Source: Amycolatopsis sp. CA-126428 (GTDB lineage Bacteria > Actinomycetota > Actinomycetes > Mycobacteriales > Pseudonocardiaceae). From it: a DNA stretch of 64,000 bases. Below the pieces are notes generated by a model that did no database searches, was not told the origin of the DNA, and worked only from the letters and a program-made list of their open reading frames with translations. Of this stretch, positions 38,819-47,323 are shown piece by piece; within the stretch, counting starts at the first letter, position 1, and each line of letters starts with the position of its first letter. The stretch covers positions 44,684-108,683 of the forward strand of contig NZ_PPHF01000005.1 in assembly GCF_002904335.1 (NCBI RefSeq), read 5' to 3'. Made by a program: the position numbers and the translations under genes.

Positions 38819-39277
38819 ATGACCGTGCTGTTGCGTGAGGCGATCGGTGATCGGCTCCGTCATGCCCGCACCAACCAGCGTCGTACGCTGCGCGACATCT
38901 CCCGCGCCGCCAGGGTCAGCCTCGGCTACCTCTCGGAGGTCGAACGGGGCCAGAAGGAGGCGTCGAGCGAACTGCTCGCGTCCATCTGCCAGGCCCTGGA
39001 CCTTCCGCTCGGCGAGCTGCTGCACCACGTGGCGGCGGATGTTTCGGCCCTCGACAACGTCGAGGTCCCACCGGTCGACGAGCGGATCGTGGAAGGCGCG
39101 CCCCGGGAGAAGCGGGGCGCCGAGGCCTCGGCGGCCGGCATCGAAGGTGGCCGCCTGATGTCGGAACTGATCGGCAACGACCTCGCCGACCTGCGGGTTT
39201 CGCCCGCGCCGCGGATGAACACGACGTTGCGGACGACGATCGGGCAGCCGAAGCTGGCGTCCACGATCGCCGCGTGA
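38819..39277 (+). CDS. clgR: ClgR-family transcriptional regulator
   Basis: A 152-residue XRE-type activator of clp protease and envelope-stress genes. The helix-turn-helix is [20 protein letters not shown] followed by GQKEAS. The C-terminus ends in Ala-Ala, as in Streptomyces ClgR/PopR, where the terminal alanines direct ClpP-dependent degradation; the same control is inferred. GGGAGG is 6 nt before ATG 38819 (GTG 38816 possible). Confidence 0.94.
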   Translation: MTVLLREAIGDRLRHARTNQRRTLRDISRAARVSLGYLSEVERGQKEASSELLASICQALDLPLGELLHHVAADVSALDNVEVPPVDERIVEGAPREKRGAEASAAGIEGGRLMSELIGNDLADLRVSPAPRMNTTLRTTIGQPKLASTIAA

Positions 39278-39347
39278 GGCGTGGCGGGGGGCCAGATGTG
39301 CTCGCCCCCGAGCGGTGGCTTCGAGCACCGTTTCACCCCTGATTTCG

Positions 39348-39384
39348 GCCGACGGCCCCGGGCAACCCGCCCGGGGCCGTCGGC
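39348..39384 (+). terminator. Strong terminator between clgR and pspA
   Basis: Perfect 16-bp arms at 39348-39363 and 39369-39384 with loop AACCC, then GTT. It separates clgR from pspA, so pspA needs its own promoter or read-through. Confidence 0.85.
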
Positions 39385-39464
39385 GTTACCTCCAGGGGTG
39401 ATCAGGGGCGAACCCTGAAATCCCCCGGGGTCGCCTGGAACGGACGTGGCCGACCTGACACGAT

Positions 39465-39492
39465 GGAACCCGACGCCGGGGTCGGTGCGTTG
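39465..39492 (+). promoter_or_regulatory. Candidate ECF-sigma promoter for pspA
   Basis: GGAACC (39465-39470) and CGTTG (39488-39492) are separated by 17 nt, close to SigE/SigR-type promoters (GGAAC ... GTT). It lies 70 nt before pspA. Stress-sigma control of psp genes is known in M. tuberculosis; here it is inferred. Confidence 0.4.
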
Positions 39493-39562
39493 CTAGTGCA
39501 GGGGAGTGACGCCCCACCCCGAGTACCAAGGCCCGTGGGACGCAAGAAGGCAGGCGGAGGAG

Positions 39563-40402
39563 ATGGCCAACCCGTTCGTGAAGTTCTGGAAGTACATGAT
39601 GGCGGCGTTCTCGTCGAAGATCGACGAGCACGCCGACCCGAAGGTACAGATCCAGCAGGCCATCGAGGAGGCGCAGCGCAACCACCAGGCGCTGACGCAG
39701 CAGGCCGCCTCCGTGATCGGCAACCAGCGGCAGCTGGAGATGAAGCTCAACCGGCAGCTCGGCGAGGTCGAGAAGCTCCAGGCTTCCACCCGGCAGGCGC
39801 TCGTCCTCGCGGACGAGGCGCGCGGCAAGGGTGACGAGCAGAAGGCCACCGAGTTCGAGAACGCCGCGGAGAGCTTCGCGACGCAGCTCGTCACGGCCGA
39901 GCAGAGCATCGAGGACCTGAAGACGCTGCACGACCAGTCGCTGCAGGCCGCGGCCCAGGCCAAGAAGGCCGTGGAACGCAACTCGCAGATGCTGCAGCAG
40001 AAGCTGGCCGAGCGCACCAAGCTGCTCTCGCAGCTGGAGCAGGCGAAGATGCAGGAGCAGGTCTCCGCCTCGCTGAACCAGATGAGCCAGCTGGCGGCGC
40101 CGGGCAACACGCCGTCGCTGGAAGAGGTCCGCGACAAGATCGAGAAGCGCTACACCACGGCGCTGGGCTCGGCGGAACTGGCGCAGAACTCGGTCCAGGG
40201 GCGCATGATGGAGGTCCAGGCCTCCACCACGCAGATGGCCGGCCAGTCGCGGCTGCAGCAGATCCGCGCGTCGATGCACGGTGACTCGGTCGCCCAGGTG
40301 ACCGACGGCGGCAAGGCGGCTCCGGCGGCGAGCAGCCAGGCCGACATCCAGCGTGAGATCCAGGCACGGGTACAGGCCGAGCAGGGCAAGAACCCGGCCT
40401 GA
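39563..40402 (+). CDS. pspA: PspA/IM30 phage shock protein
   Basis: A 279-residue, almost wholly helical coiled-coil protein that binds stressed membranes. The N-terminal helix [18 protein letters not shown] is the membrane-inserting segment; long heptad regions follow (about 30-220), then an Ala/Gln-rich tail. ATG 39563 has GGAGG upstream; earlier residues are not family-like. With clgR and pspM it matches the mycobacterial Psp locus. Confidence 0.95.
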   Translation: MANPFVKFWKYMMAAFSSKIDEHADPKVQIQQAIEEAQRNHQALTQQAASVIGNQRQLEMKLNRQLGEVEKLQASTRQALVLADEARGKGDEQKATEFENAAESFATQLVTAEQSIEDLKTLHDQSLQAAAQAKKAVERNSQMLQQKLAERTKLLSQLEQAKMQEQVSASLNQMSQLAAPGNTPSLEEVRDKIEKRYTTALGSAELAQNSVQGRMMEVQASTTQMAGQSRLQQIRASMHGDSVAQVTDGGKAAPAASSQADIQREIQARVQAEQGKNPA

Positions 40403-40424
40403 CGACACCGAGGGGGCGAGCACC

Positions 40425-41411
40425 ATGGGTCAGCAGGGCAGACGGCGTGACTTCAGTGAGCTGAGCGCGAAGCTGGAGAAGCACATCGAGAAGCTGCCCG
40501 ACTACGCGGTGCGCGCCCAGGAACACCTCCAAAAGGTGCAGAAGTACTTCCCGCCGGCCGAGCAGGCCGGCGGGAAGCCCGCACCGCGGCGCCCGAACCC
40601 GCTGCAGCGGCCGCCGGTCCGGCGGCCCGACATGACGGCGTCGCTGTCGTCCATGGCGAGCCAGGTCCCGGCGTTCGCCGAGGCCCGGGCCAAGTGGGAC
40701 CGCTGGAACCACCCGGCCGCGAAGCTCGAACGCCGCAAGCGCCGGACGTCGAAGGCGCTGACGTTGTGGATCATCCTGACGATCCTGTGCGCGGTCGTGA
40801 CGGTGGCCGCCGCGGTGGGCTGGATCAGCCCGACCCACGCCGCGATGATGCCGCAGGCGATCACGGCGTTCGCGGGCGCCGTCATCTTCGGCACGTTCAG
40901 CGTCCGCTCCGGCCTCAAGCTGCGTGAACTCAAGCGCACCCCGATCCCGGTGGCGCCGGCCGGACCGCCACCGCTGCCGCCCGCCCGCTCGGCGGCCCGT
41001 GAGCCGATGGAGCGTCTCGCCGAGTGCGAGGCCTCGCTGACGGAGCTGCTGCGCCAGCTCTCGGTGCCGACTTCGCTCGGGACGCCTCAGGTCTCGGAGG
41101 TGTCCGTCGCCGACGCCCGCCAGACGGCCACCGAAGCGGCGGCCGCGTTGCGCGGCCTGGCAGCCCGCATCCAGGCGATCGAGCGCGGCCGCGACTCGGC
41201 GCCCACCCGCGAGAAGGCGGCCCTGGACGCGGCGGTGGCCAAGCTCCGCGAGCAGCTCGACGACGGCCTCGAGGGCTACCGCGGCCTGGTCGCCGCGGCC
41301 GGCCACACAGTAGCCGCGGCCGGCGACGGCCTGGTGACGTCCAAGCAGGCCCTCACCGACGCCACCGACCACCTGGCCGGCCTGGCCATGGCCCTCCGCG
41401 AACTCTCCTGA
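40425..41411 (+). CDS. pspM: PspM-like envelope-stress membrane protein
   Basis: A 328-residue protein 22 bp after pspA. An N-terminal helical region (about 1-55), a Pro/Arg-rich linker, two membrane helices (about 131-152 and 155-178, around SKALTLWIILTILCAVVTVA) and a C-terminal coiled coil (about 210-325) give the layout of mycobacterial PspM (Rv2743c), which anchors PspA. No pspN-like gene follows; the next DNA is a repeat array. Confidence 0.85.
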   Translation: MGQQGRRRDFSELSAKLEKHIEKLPDYAVRAQEHLQKVQKYFPPAEQAGGKPAPRRPNPLQRPPVRRPDMTASLSSMASQVPAFAEARAKWDRWNHPAAKLERRKRRTSKALTLWIILTILCAVVTVAAAVGWISPTHAAMMPQAITAFAGAVIFGTFSVRSGLKLRELKRTPIPVAPAGPPPLPPARSAAREPMERLAECEASLTELLRQLSVPTSLGTPQVSEVSVADARQTATEAAAALRGLAARIQAIERGRDSAPTREKAALDAAVAKLREQLDDGLEGYRGLVAAAGHTVAAAGDGLVTSKQALTDATDHLAGLAMALRELS

Positions 41412-41420
41412 CCCTCAACC

Positions 41421-41570
41421 GCCGTACCTCAACGGTCGGCCCACGTACCCAGACGGTCGGCTGGCGTACCCAGACGGTCGGCTGGCGTACCCAGACGGTC
41501 GGCTCGCGTCCGACCCTCCAGTTACGCGGGCCGACCCTCTAGGTACGCGGGCCGACCCGTCAGGTACGCG
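41421..41570. repeat. 21-bp repeat array with two inverted halves
   Basis: CGTACC(C/T) units recur at 41424, 41445, 41466, 41487 and 41508 (period 21), giving GTACCCAGACGGTCGGCTGG. Then TACGCGG units recur at 41523, 41544 and 41565 (period 21), giving TACGCGGGCCGACCCTCTAGG. The second set is the reverse complement of the first in consensus and equals the second-half units of the array at 18.8 kb. Confidence 0.93.
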
Positions 41571-41927
41571 GGGCGGGCCGGAATCCGCGGGATCCGGGGC
41601 GGATCCCGCGTGATCACGCGAGTTCAGGCTTTGTTGCGCCATTCGGGGGCCTGGTTCGGCCGTTCGAGGGCCGCCGACCGGGGGAACCTGCTGGTCGTCA
41701 CCCGGTGTGCGTGATCGTGCGTTTCACCCCGGCGTCGCGCCCTGTTCACCTTCCGGTGCCGAAACCCGGGCGTAATCGGAATCTGATGGCTACGGAAACG
41801 TCCACGCCCTAACGTTTCTGTCATGCATGAAGAGGTGTCACTCGCCGGGAGGCCCGCCGTGCACTGAGGACCGCCGGCACCGACCGTACACAGTGGACTT
41901 TCTCGACCGCCGAGGAAAGGACGCCCC
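41571..41927. other. Intergenic region before the amidase-like gene
   Basis: After the repeats there is GC-rich DNA with no recognisable gene. Near its end, TAACGT (41810-41815) lies 7 nt before an ATG (41823) that opens a 14-codon frame, MHEEVSLAGRPAVH, ending at 41867. This could be a leaderless leader peptide, or only the promoter of the downstream gene. A GAGGAAAGGA ribosome site precedes the GTG at 41928. Confidence 0.4.
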
Positions 41928-43337
41928 GTGAACACGCTCCCGCCGGACCCGGATCCCGTGCCGATCACCCCACCCACCGCCTCCCAGCGCGTCATCGCGG
42001 CCTTCGAACGCCTCACCGAGGCCGGCCGTCCCGAACTCTGGACCACCCTCCGCGCCGTCGAAGACGTCCTCGTCGACGCCAAGGCCGTCGACGAACGCGT
42101 CAAGGCCGGGGAAGTCCTCCCGCTGGCCGGCACGGTCATCGCCGTCCAGGACCTGATCGACGTCGCGGCCCAGCCGTCCGGCCACGGCGTCCCGGAAACC
42201 AGCGCCGCGGTCGTCACCCGGCTCACCGCCGCCGGTGCCGTCGTGCTCGGCAAGACCGGCGCCGCCCCGATCTCCGCCGCCTGGGACCGCACCAAGACCG
42301 GGGGCAACGGCGCGGCGGTCGCCGTCGCGCTCGGCGTCGTCGACCTGGCGCTGAGCACCGGCGGTGCCGTTCCGGCGGCGCTGAACGCCGTCGTCGCGGT
42401 GAAGCCGACGCGCGGCCTGCTGCCCGCCGCCGACACCGTCTCCGTGTACGCGAACGGCCTGATCGCGGCCCACCGCGCCCTCACGCTGATGACCGGCGGC
42501 GACCGCAGCTGGCCTGCCGACGTCCGCCTCGGCGCCGGCGAGCACCCGCGGATCGCCTACCCCGCCGACCTCCCCCTCGGCGAGGCGGCGAGCCTCGCGC
42601 TCGAGACCGTCGTCACCCGGCTGACCGCGGCCGGCGCCGTGCTCACCCCGATCTCCGGGCCCGAGCCGGGGTTCGACGGCTTCGACGCCCTCCTCGTGCC
42701 GACCGTGCCGGAGCACCCCGGGATCGCCGAAGCGCTGGCCGACCCGGCCGGCGTGGGCCACCGCCTGGCCTCCTGCACGGCCTTCGCGAACCTCCTCGAC
42801 GTGGCCTCGGTGACCGTCCCGGTGCTCCCGGGCGATCGCCGTCCCTTCGGCGTCACCTTCCTGACGCGCGCGTTCGAAGACCAGATCGCCCTCGACCTGG
42901 CGACCGTCTGCACGGACGAGCCGATGACGCCCTACCCCGAGCCGGGGGAGGACGTCGTCGTGTTCGGCGCGCACCTGCGCGGCCAGCCGCTCAACGCCGA
43001 CCTCACCGCGCTCGGCGCCCGGTTCACCGGACCGGTCCGCACCACCGAGGCCTACCGGATGGTGCTCCTGGACACCGAACCGCCGCAGCCGGGCGTCCTC
43101 GACGGCGGCACCGGCCTCGACGGCGAGCGCTGGCGGCTGTCGCCGGCCGCGTTCGAGCGCTTCGCGGCGACGCTGAAGCCGCCGTTCGTCCTGGAGCGCG
43201 TCGAGTTGGCGGACGGCACCGCCCCGCTGGCGGTGCGCTGCGACCCGGCCGCGGACGGCCCCGGGCTGGAGCGCTACGAGTCCTGGCGCGGCTACGTGCG
43301 CTTCGCGTCTACCGCCGGGCTGCGAGACCCCGGCTGA
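41928..43337 (+). CDS. Allophanate hydrolase-related protein lacking the amidase triad
   Basis: A 469-residue protein with an amidase-signature-like N-terminal part and the allophanate-hydrolase C-terminal domain ([48 protein letters not shown]). The catalytic lysine of the usual AVKD motif is Q74 (IAVQDLIDV), the GGSSGGS loop reads TGGNGA (124-129), and the nucleophile position in TGGSxR is A147 (TGGAVP). It is also ~100 residues shorter than AtzF. It is therefore probably a pseudoenzyme, perhaps a regulator or a binding protein. It overlaps pyrD by 29 nt. Confidence 0.85.
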   Translation: MNTLPPDPDPVPITPPTASQRVIAAFERLTEAGRPELWTTLRAVEDVLVDAKAVDERVKAGEVLPLAGTVIAVQDLIDVAAQPSGHGVPETSAAVVTRLTAAGAVVLGKTGAAPISAAWDRTKTGGNGAAVAVALGVVDLALSTGGAVPAALNAVVAVKPTRGLLPAADTVSVYANGLIAAHRALTLMTGGDRSWPADVRLGAGEHPRIAYPADLPLGEAASLALETVVTRLTAAGAVLTPISGPEPGFDGFDALLVPTVPEHPGIAEALADPAGVGHRLASCTAFANLLDVASVTVPVLPGDRRPFGVTFLTRAFEDQIALDLATVCTDEPMTPYPEPGEDVVVFGAHLRGQPLNADLTALGARFTGPVRTTEAYRMVLLDTEPPQPGVLDGGTGLDGERWRLSPAAFERFAATLKPPFVLERVELADGTAPLAVRCDPAADGPGLERYESWRGYVRFASTAGLRDPG

Positions 43338-44346
43338 CGCGGCGCACCAAACCCGGCCCGTGCAGCGCGAAGCCCGTGTAGAGCTGCACGAGTGACGCGC
43401 CGGCGTCGACGAGCCGGATCGCGTCGTCCGGGCCCATGATCCCGCCGACGCCGATGATCGGCAGGCTCCCGCCGGTGTGGTCGTGCACGAATCGCACGAC
43501 CTCGGCCGCGCGGGTGGTCAGCGGCCGGCCGGACAGTCCTCCCGCCTGTCCGGCCAGGCCGCTTTCCGCGGACGCGATGCCGTCGCGCGCCAACGTCGTG
43601 TTCGTGGCGATGATCCCGGCGACGCCGTGGCCGAGCGCGACCTCCAGCAGCTCGGCCAGTGCGTCGTCGGTCAGGTCGGGCGCGACCTTCACCAGCACCG
43701 GCGTCGGCGAACCGCCGCCGGCGAGCTCCAGCGACGTCGAGCGCAGCTCGCCCAGCAGTTCGGCGAGCGCGGTGCGGTCCTGCAGCTGCCGCAGTCCCGG
43801 CGTGTTCGGCGAGCTGACGTTGATCGCGAAGTAGTCCGCGTACGGGTGCAGCGCCCGCAGCGAAAACCGGTAATCCTCGACGGCGTCCTCGAGCGGCGTC
43901 ACCTTCGACTTGCCGATGCTGACCCCCAGCGGGACGCCGGGCTTGCCGTCGCGGGCGAGCTTGGCCGCGAGGGCTTCGGCGCCGTCGTTGTTGAAGCCCA
44001 TGCGGTTGATCACCGCGTCGCTCGCCGGGAGGCTGAACAGCCGCGGCTTCGGGTTGCCCGGCTGCGCCCGCCGCGTCACCGTGCCGGCCTCGACGAACCC
44101 GAAGCCCAGCGCGGCCCACGCGGGCAGCGCGCGGCCGTTCTTGTCCATCCCGGCGGCCAGGCCGACGCGGTTGGGGAACCGCAGGCCCAGCACCGTTGCC
44201 GGGTCGTCGACGCGGAGTGCGCCACCCAGCGCGGGCGCGGCCTTGCCGAGCCGGGCCAGGACGCTGATCGTGCGCTCGTGCACCAGCTCGGGGTCGTGGT
44301 AGGACAGCCGGTACAGCGCCGGGCGGACGATCTTGTCGAAGAACAC
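43309..44346 (-). CDS. pyrD: Dihydroorotate dehydrogenase (quinone), class 2
   Basis: A 345-residue membrane-associated flavoenzyme of pyrimidine synthesis. The N-terminal helix ([20 protein letters not shown]) that reaches the quinone pool marks class 2. FMN/orotate motifs [35 protein letters not shown] and [13 protein letters not shown] are intact. GTG 44346 opens the conserved MFFDKI-like start. Confidence 0.97.
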   Translation of the reverse strand: MFFDKIVRPALYRLSYHDPELVHERTISVLARLGKAAPALGGALRVDDPATVLGLRFPNRVGLAAGMDKNGRALPAWAALGFGFVEAGTVTRRAQPGNPKPRLFSLPASDAVINRMGFNNDGAEALAAKLARDGKPGVPLGVSIGKSKVTPLEDAVEDYRFSLRALHPYADYFAINVSSPNTPGLRQLQDRTALAELLGELRSTSLELAGGGSPTPVLVKVAPDLTDDALAELLEVALGHGVAGIIATNTTLARDGIASAESGLAGQAGGLSGRPLTTRAAEVVRFVHDHTGGSLPIIGVGGIMGPDDAIRLVDAGASLVQLYTGFALHGPGLVRRVSRGLAARR

Positions 44347-44411
44347 GCCCCTATGCTGCCAAATCGCCCGGGACCCGCGACCCGAGCGTCACGCCGGAGT
44401 GAAGGCGGCCA

Positions 44412-44972
44412 CTAATCGCGGTCCTTCCACTCGTCCTCGAGCATCGCGTAGATCAGCTCGTCGGTCCACTCGCCCTTGACGATCTCGTTTTCCTTCAGGT
44501 GCGCCTCGCGGCGCATGCCGAGGCGTTCCATCAGCGCGGCGGACGCGGTGTTCCGGCCGTCGCAACGGCCGATGATGCGGTGCAGGCCCAGGTCTTCGAA
44601 GCCCAGCCGCAGCAGTTCGGTGGTCGCCTCGGCGGCCAGGCCCTTGCCGTGGTGGTCCGGGTGGAAGACGAACCCGATTTCGCCCTGGCGGTGTTCGCTG
44701 CTGAGCCACTCCAGGTTCAGGTCGCCGATCAGCTGCCCGGTCGCGGCCAGTTCGACCGCCACGGCCAGGAACTGCCCTTCCTTCGTCAACGTCGAGCTGT
44801 GCACGCGCTTCGCGAGCGCGGCGGCCGACTCGGCGCGGCTGCGCGGGCCCCAGTACAGGTAGCGGGCGACGTCGGCGCGGGACTGGAAGGAGTTCAGCGC
44901 GTCGAGGTCGTCGGGCGTGAACGGGCGCAGGAGCAGGCGTCCCGTGGTGATCGGGTAGTCGGGCCTGAGCAT
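44412..44972 (-). CDS. RimJ/RimL-type GNAT acetyltransferase
   Basis: A 186-residue acetyltransferase of the ribosomal-alanine/small-molecule group. Signatures are ITTGRLLLRPFTPDDLDAL, EIGFVFHPDHHGKGLAAEAT and LMERLGMRREAH. Substrate unknown. Its upstream region (44973-45230) is rich in hairpins and could be a structured leader. Confidence 0.9.
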   Translation of the reverse strand: MLRPDYPITTGRLLLRPFTPDDLDALNSFQSRADVARYLYWGPRSRAESAAALAKRVHSSTLTKEGQFLAVAVELAATGQLIGDLNLEWLSSEHRQGEIGFVFHPDHHGKGLAAEATTELLRLGFEDLGLHRIIGRCDGRNTASAALMERLGMRREAHLKENEIVKGEWTDELIYAMLEDEWKDRD

Positions 44973-45225
44973 GCTTCCAGGCTAGCGAGCATCAGCCGTC
45001 CGGGGGACGACGGCGCGAAATGCTGATCGCCGGACGGTCATCCGGCGACGCCGGGTGGCATGACCTGCACAAATGAGCGCATGAAGGAACCCCCGGGGTG
45101 CCTCTCGAGCGCCGTCAAACGCTTGAGTCCGAGCCGGACTGGTGCTCGGAAACCCCGGGGGCACGGTGACTGCCTGGTATTCGCTATCAGGCATCACGTG
45201 GAGCAGGCGATGAGCCGAAGGTGGC
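44973..45225 (-). other. Structured non-coding block upstream of the GNAT gene
   Basis: No convincing gene. Hairpins: TCGCCGGA/TCCGGCGA (45027-45034, 45041-45048); CCCCCGGGG/CCCCGGGGG (45090-45098, 45153-45161) enclosing CTCGAGCG/CGCTTGAG (45104-45111, 45120-45127) and TCCG-AGC-style stem AGTCCG/CGGACT (45126-45131, 45135-45140), which makes a three-way-junction-like fold; TGCCTG/CAGGCA (45171-45176, 45188-45193); TGAGCC/GGCTCA (45211-45216, 45223-45228). Read on the minus strand it would be a leader of the GNAT gene. Confidence 0.5.
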
Positions 45226-45315
45226 TCAGCTGTAGCGCTGCTCAAAGTCCTCCACGTGCCATCCGCTAGCGGACAGCCACCTCACGAGTCCTGTCGATAT
45301 ACAACTTTGGACCAC
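45226..45315 (-). CDS. Possible 29-residue small protein
   Basis: A GTG-started frame (VVQSCISTGLVRWLSASGWH then VEDFEQRYS) just after the ada gene on the same strand, with AGGAGG touching the start, which is closer than usual. No family recognised. It may be a real small protein or chance. Confidence 0.25.
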   Translation of the reverse strand: MVQSCISTGLVRWLSASGWHVEDFEQRYS

Positions 45316-45338
45316 CTCCTCTCTCGTGTACTTCCAAG

Positions 45339-46385
45339 CTAGGCGAAGTCGGTGGTGCGCGGCAACGTCATTTCGGTGATCTCGGTCCGCAAGACGGCTT
45401 TCCGCCGCTCGTCGAGGAAGGAGGCGTCGACGGCGTTCTCCGCCAAGCGCACCAGCTCGGCCGTGGTGAGGCCCAGCGTCTCGGCGACGGCGACGTACTC
45501 GCCGGTGAGCGTGGCACCGAACATCGGCGGGTCGTCGGTGTTGAGCGTCACGACGACGCCGTGGTCGAGCATGCGCCGCACCGGGTGCGCGGCGAGGTCC
45601 GCGACCTGGCCGGTCCGCACGTTCGACGTCGGGCAGACCTCGAGCGGGATCCGCTGGGCCGCAAGGTGTTCCAGCAGCGCGGGGTCGGCCGCGCAGCTCG
45701 TGCCGTGCCCGATCCGCTCGGCGCCGAGGTCGTGCAGCGCGGACCAGATCGTGGCCGGCCCGGTGGTCTCCCCGGCGTGCGGGACGCTGTGCAGCCCGGC
45801 TTCCCGCGCCCGCGTGAAGTACGGCTCGAACTGCGCCCGCCCGACGCCGAGTTCCGGTCCGCCGAGCCCGAACGACACCAGGCCGCCGGGGCGTTCGCGC
45901 AGCGCGAACACCAGCGTTTCCTGTCCGGCCCGGATGCCCTTTTCGCCCGGGATGTCGAAGCACCAGGCGAGTTCCACGCCCAGTTCGGCGGCGTGGGCCC
46001 GGCCGGTTTCGAGCCCGGCCAGCAGGTCGTCGCCGGACATCCCGTCGAGCAGGTGGTTGTACGGGGTCACGGTGACTTCGGCGTAGCGGCAGTTGTGCGC
46101 GGCGAGATCCGCCGCCAAGCCCGTCACGAGGGTGTGGACGTCGTGGCGGTCGCGCACGAGCGAGGTGACCGCGAGGTACACGGTGAGGAAGTGGGCGAAG
46201 TCGCGGAAGGTGAAGAACTCCGCGAGCTCGCGTTCCTCGGTGGGGACGCCGGCGGCGGGGCGCCGCCGGGCCAGTTCGAGCACCGTCGGCAGGCTCGCCG
46301 AGCCGACCAGGTGGACGTGCAGTTCGACCTTGGGCAGGGCGTGCGCGAACGCGCGCAGCGCCGGCCCGGTCAGGATTTCGGGCAT
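45339..46385 (-). CDS. Adenosine deaminase-family protein
   Basis: A 348-residue TIM-barrel metal-dependent deaminase. Metal and catalytic motifs are ELHVHLVGSAS, HAGETTGP, GHGTS and LNTDDPPMF. It matches Streptomyces 'adenosine deaminase' proteins throughout (SFGLGGPELGV; PLEVCPTSN). Such proteins may act on adenosine or, in organisms with the futalosine pathway, on aminodeoxyfutalosine; the sequence alone does not decide. It lies downstream of parA-like and nei2 genes. Confidence 0.9.
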   Translation of the reverse strand: MPEILTGPALRAFAHALPKVELHVHLVGSASLPTVLELARRRPAAGVPTEERELAEFFTFRDFAHFLTVYLAVTSLVRDRHDVHTLVTGLAADLAAHNCRYAEVTVTPYNHLLDGMSGDDLLAGLETGRAHAAELGVELAWCFDIPGEKGIRAGQETLVFALRERPGGLVSFGLGGPELGVGRAQFEPYFTRAREAGLHSVPHAGETTGPATIWSALHDLGAERIGHGTSCAADPALLEHLAAQRIPLEVCPTSNVRTGQVADLAAHPVRRMLDHGVVVTLNTDDPPMFGATLTGEYVAVAETLGLTTAELVRLAENAVDASFLDERRKAVLRTEITEMTLPRTTDFA

Positions 46386-46510
46386 GACGAAGCTCCCTGG
46401 GTTTTGAAAACGGGTGACGGGAAGGAGCGCGCGGCGCTCAGGGAGCGAGGTCGCCGCGTTCGGTGTCGGCCCCGTAGAGCGGGAGCTTGAACGTCGTCAC
46501 GTGCGCGAGC

Positions 46511-47320
46511 TTACTGCGGCGGGTACGGGCCTGTCTGGTCCTTCGGGCAGAACCACGTCGGCCGCCGCTGGACGTCGTGGCCCTGCGTGCGGACCAGGAG
46601 CTTGCCGCCGCAGCGGAAGCAGCCCTGGCGGGTGCGCTCGTACACCCAGTTCTTGCGGTTGCGGTCGAGGTGGCCGGTGGTGCTCTGGTCGAAGCGCCCG
46701 GCGAGGGCGTTGGCCAGCAGCAGCTTGCGGGCCAGCGCGACCGTGCGCTCGGCGTCCACTTCGGACACCGGCGTCCACGGCGTCACCCCGAGCAGGAAGG
46801 CGATCTCGCACTTGTAGAGGTTCCCGACGCCCGCCATCACGCGCTGGTCGAGCAGGGCGAGCCCGAGCTCGCGTGCCGGAGCGGCGGTCAGGTTCGCGAT
46901 CGCCCGCTTCAGGTGCTCGTCCGTCCACTTCGGATCCAGCAGGTCCGGGCCGAGGTGGGCGACGAGGTCGCGTTCCTTGCTCGTGGCCACGAGTTTCAGG
47001 TCGTGGACGCGGAAGCCGATCACCTGGACGCCGGCCGCGGTGAAGATCACGCGGGCGTGGTGGCCGGGCCGGCGCCACTTCGCGCCGGCCGGGTAGACGT
47101 CCCACATCCCGTCCATCATCAGGTGCGAGTGCAGGGTCAGGTCGCCGGAGAAGCGGGTGAACAGGTGCTTGCCCACCGTTCCGACGCCGAGCACCTCGCG
47201 GCCGGACAGGTCCACAGTGGCCAGCTGGGGCACGCGGAATTCGCCGCGCAGCAACGTCTTCCCGGTCATCGCGTTCGCGAAGCGCTTGGCGACCAGGAAG
47301 ACGGTGTCACCTTCGGGCAC
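46511..47320 (-). CDS. nei2: Fpg/Nei-family DNA glycosylase (endonuclease VIII-like)
   Basis: A 269-residue base-excision repair glycosylase/lyase. After the start the residues PEGDTVF hold the catalytic Pro and Glu; GVGNLYKCEIAFLLG is the H2TH region; the C-terminal zinc finger is CFRCGGKL with WFCPKDQ. The PEGD form and length point to Nei2 of mycobacteria. GTG 47320 lies 3 nt after the ParA-like stop, so they are coupled. Confidence 0.95.
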   Translation of the reverse strand: MPEGDTVFLVAKRFANAMTGKTLLRGEFRVPQLATVDLSGREVLGVGTVGKHLFTRFSGDLTLHSHLMMDGMWDVYPAGAKWRRPGHHARVIFTAAGVQVIGFRVHDLKLVATSKERDLVAHLGPDLLDPKWTDEHLKRAIANLTAAPARELGLALLDQRVMAGVGNLYKCEIAFLLGVTPWTPVSEVDAERTVALARKLLLANALAGRFDQSTTGHLDRNRKNWVYERTRQGCFRCGGKLLVRTQGHDVQRRPTWFCPKDQTGPYPPQ

Positions 47321-47323
47321 GGC

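Noticed and set aside
45060..45269. 69-codon + strand frame in the gap before ada
   Set aside because: No ribosome site or family similarity, and it runs through the hairpins of the structured block.
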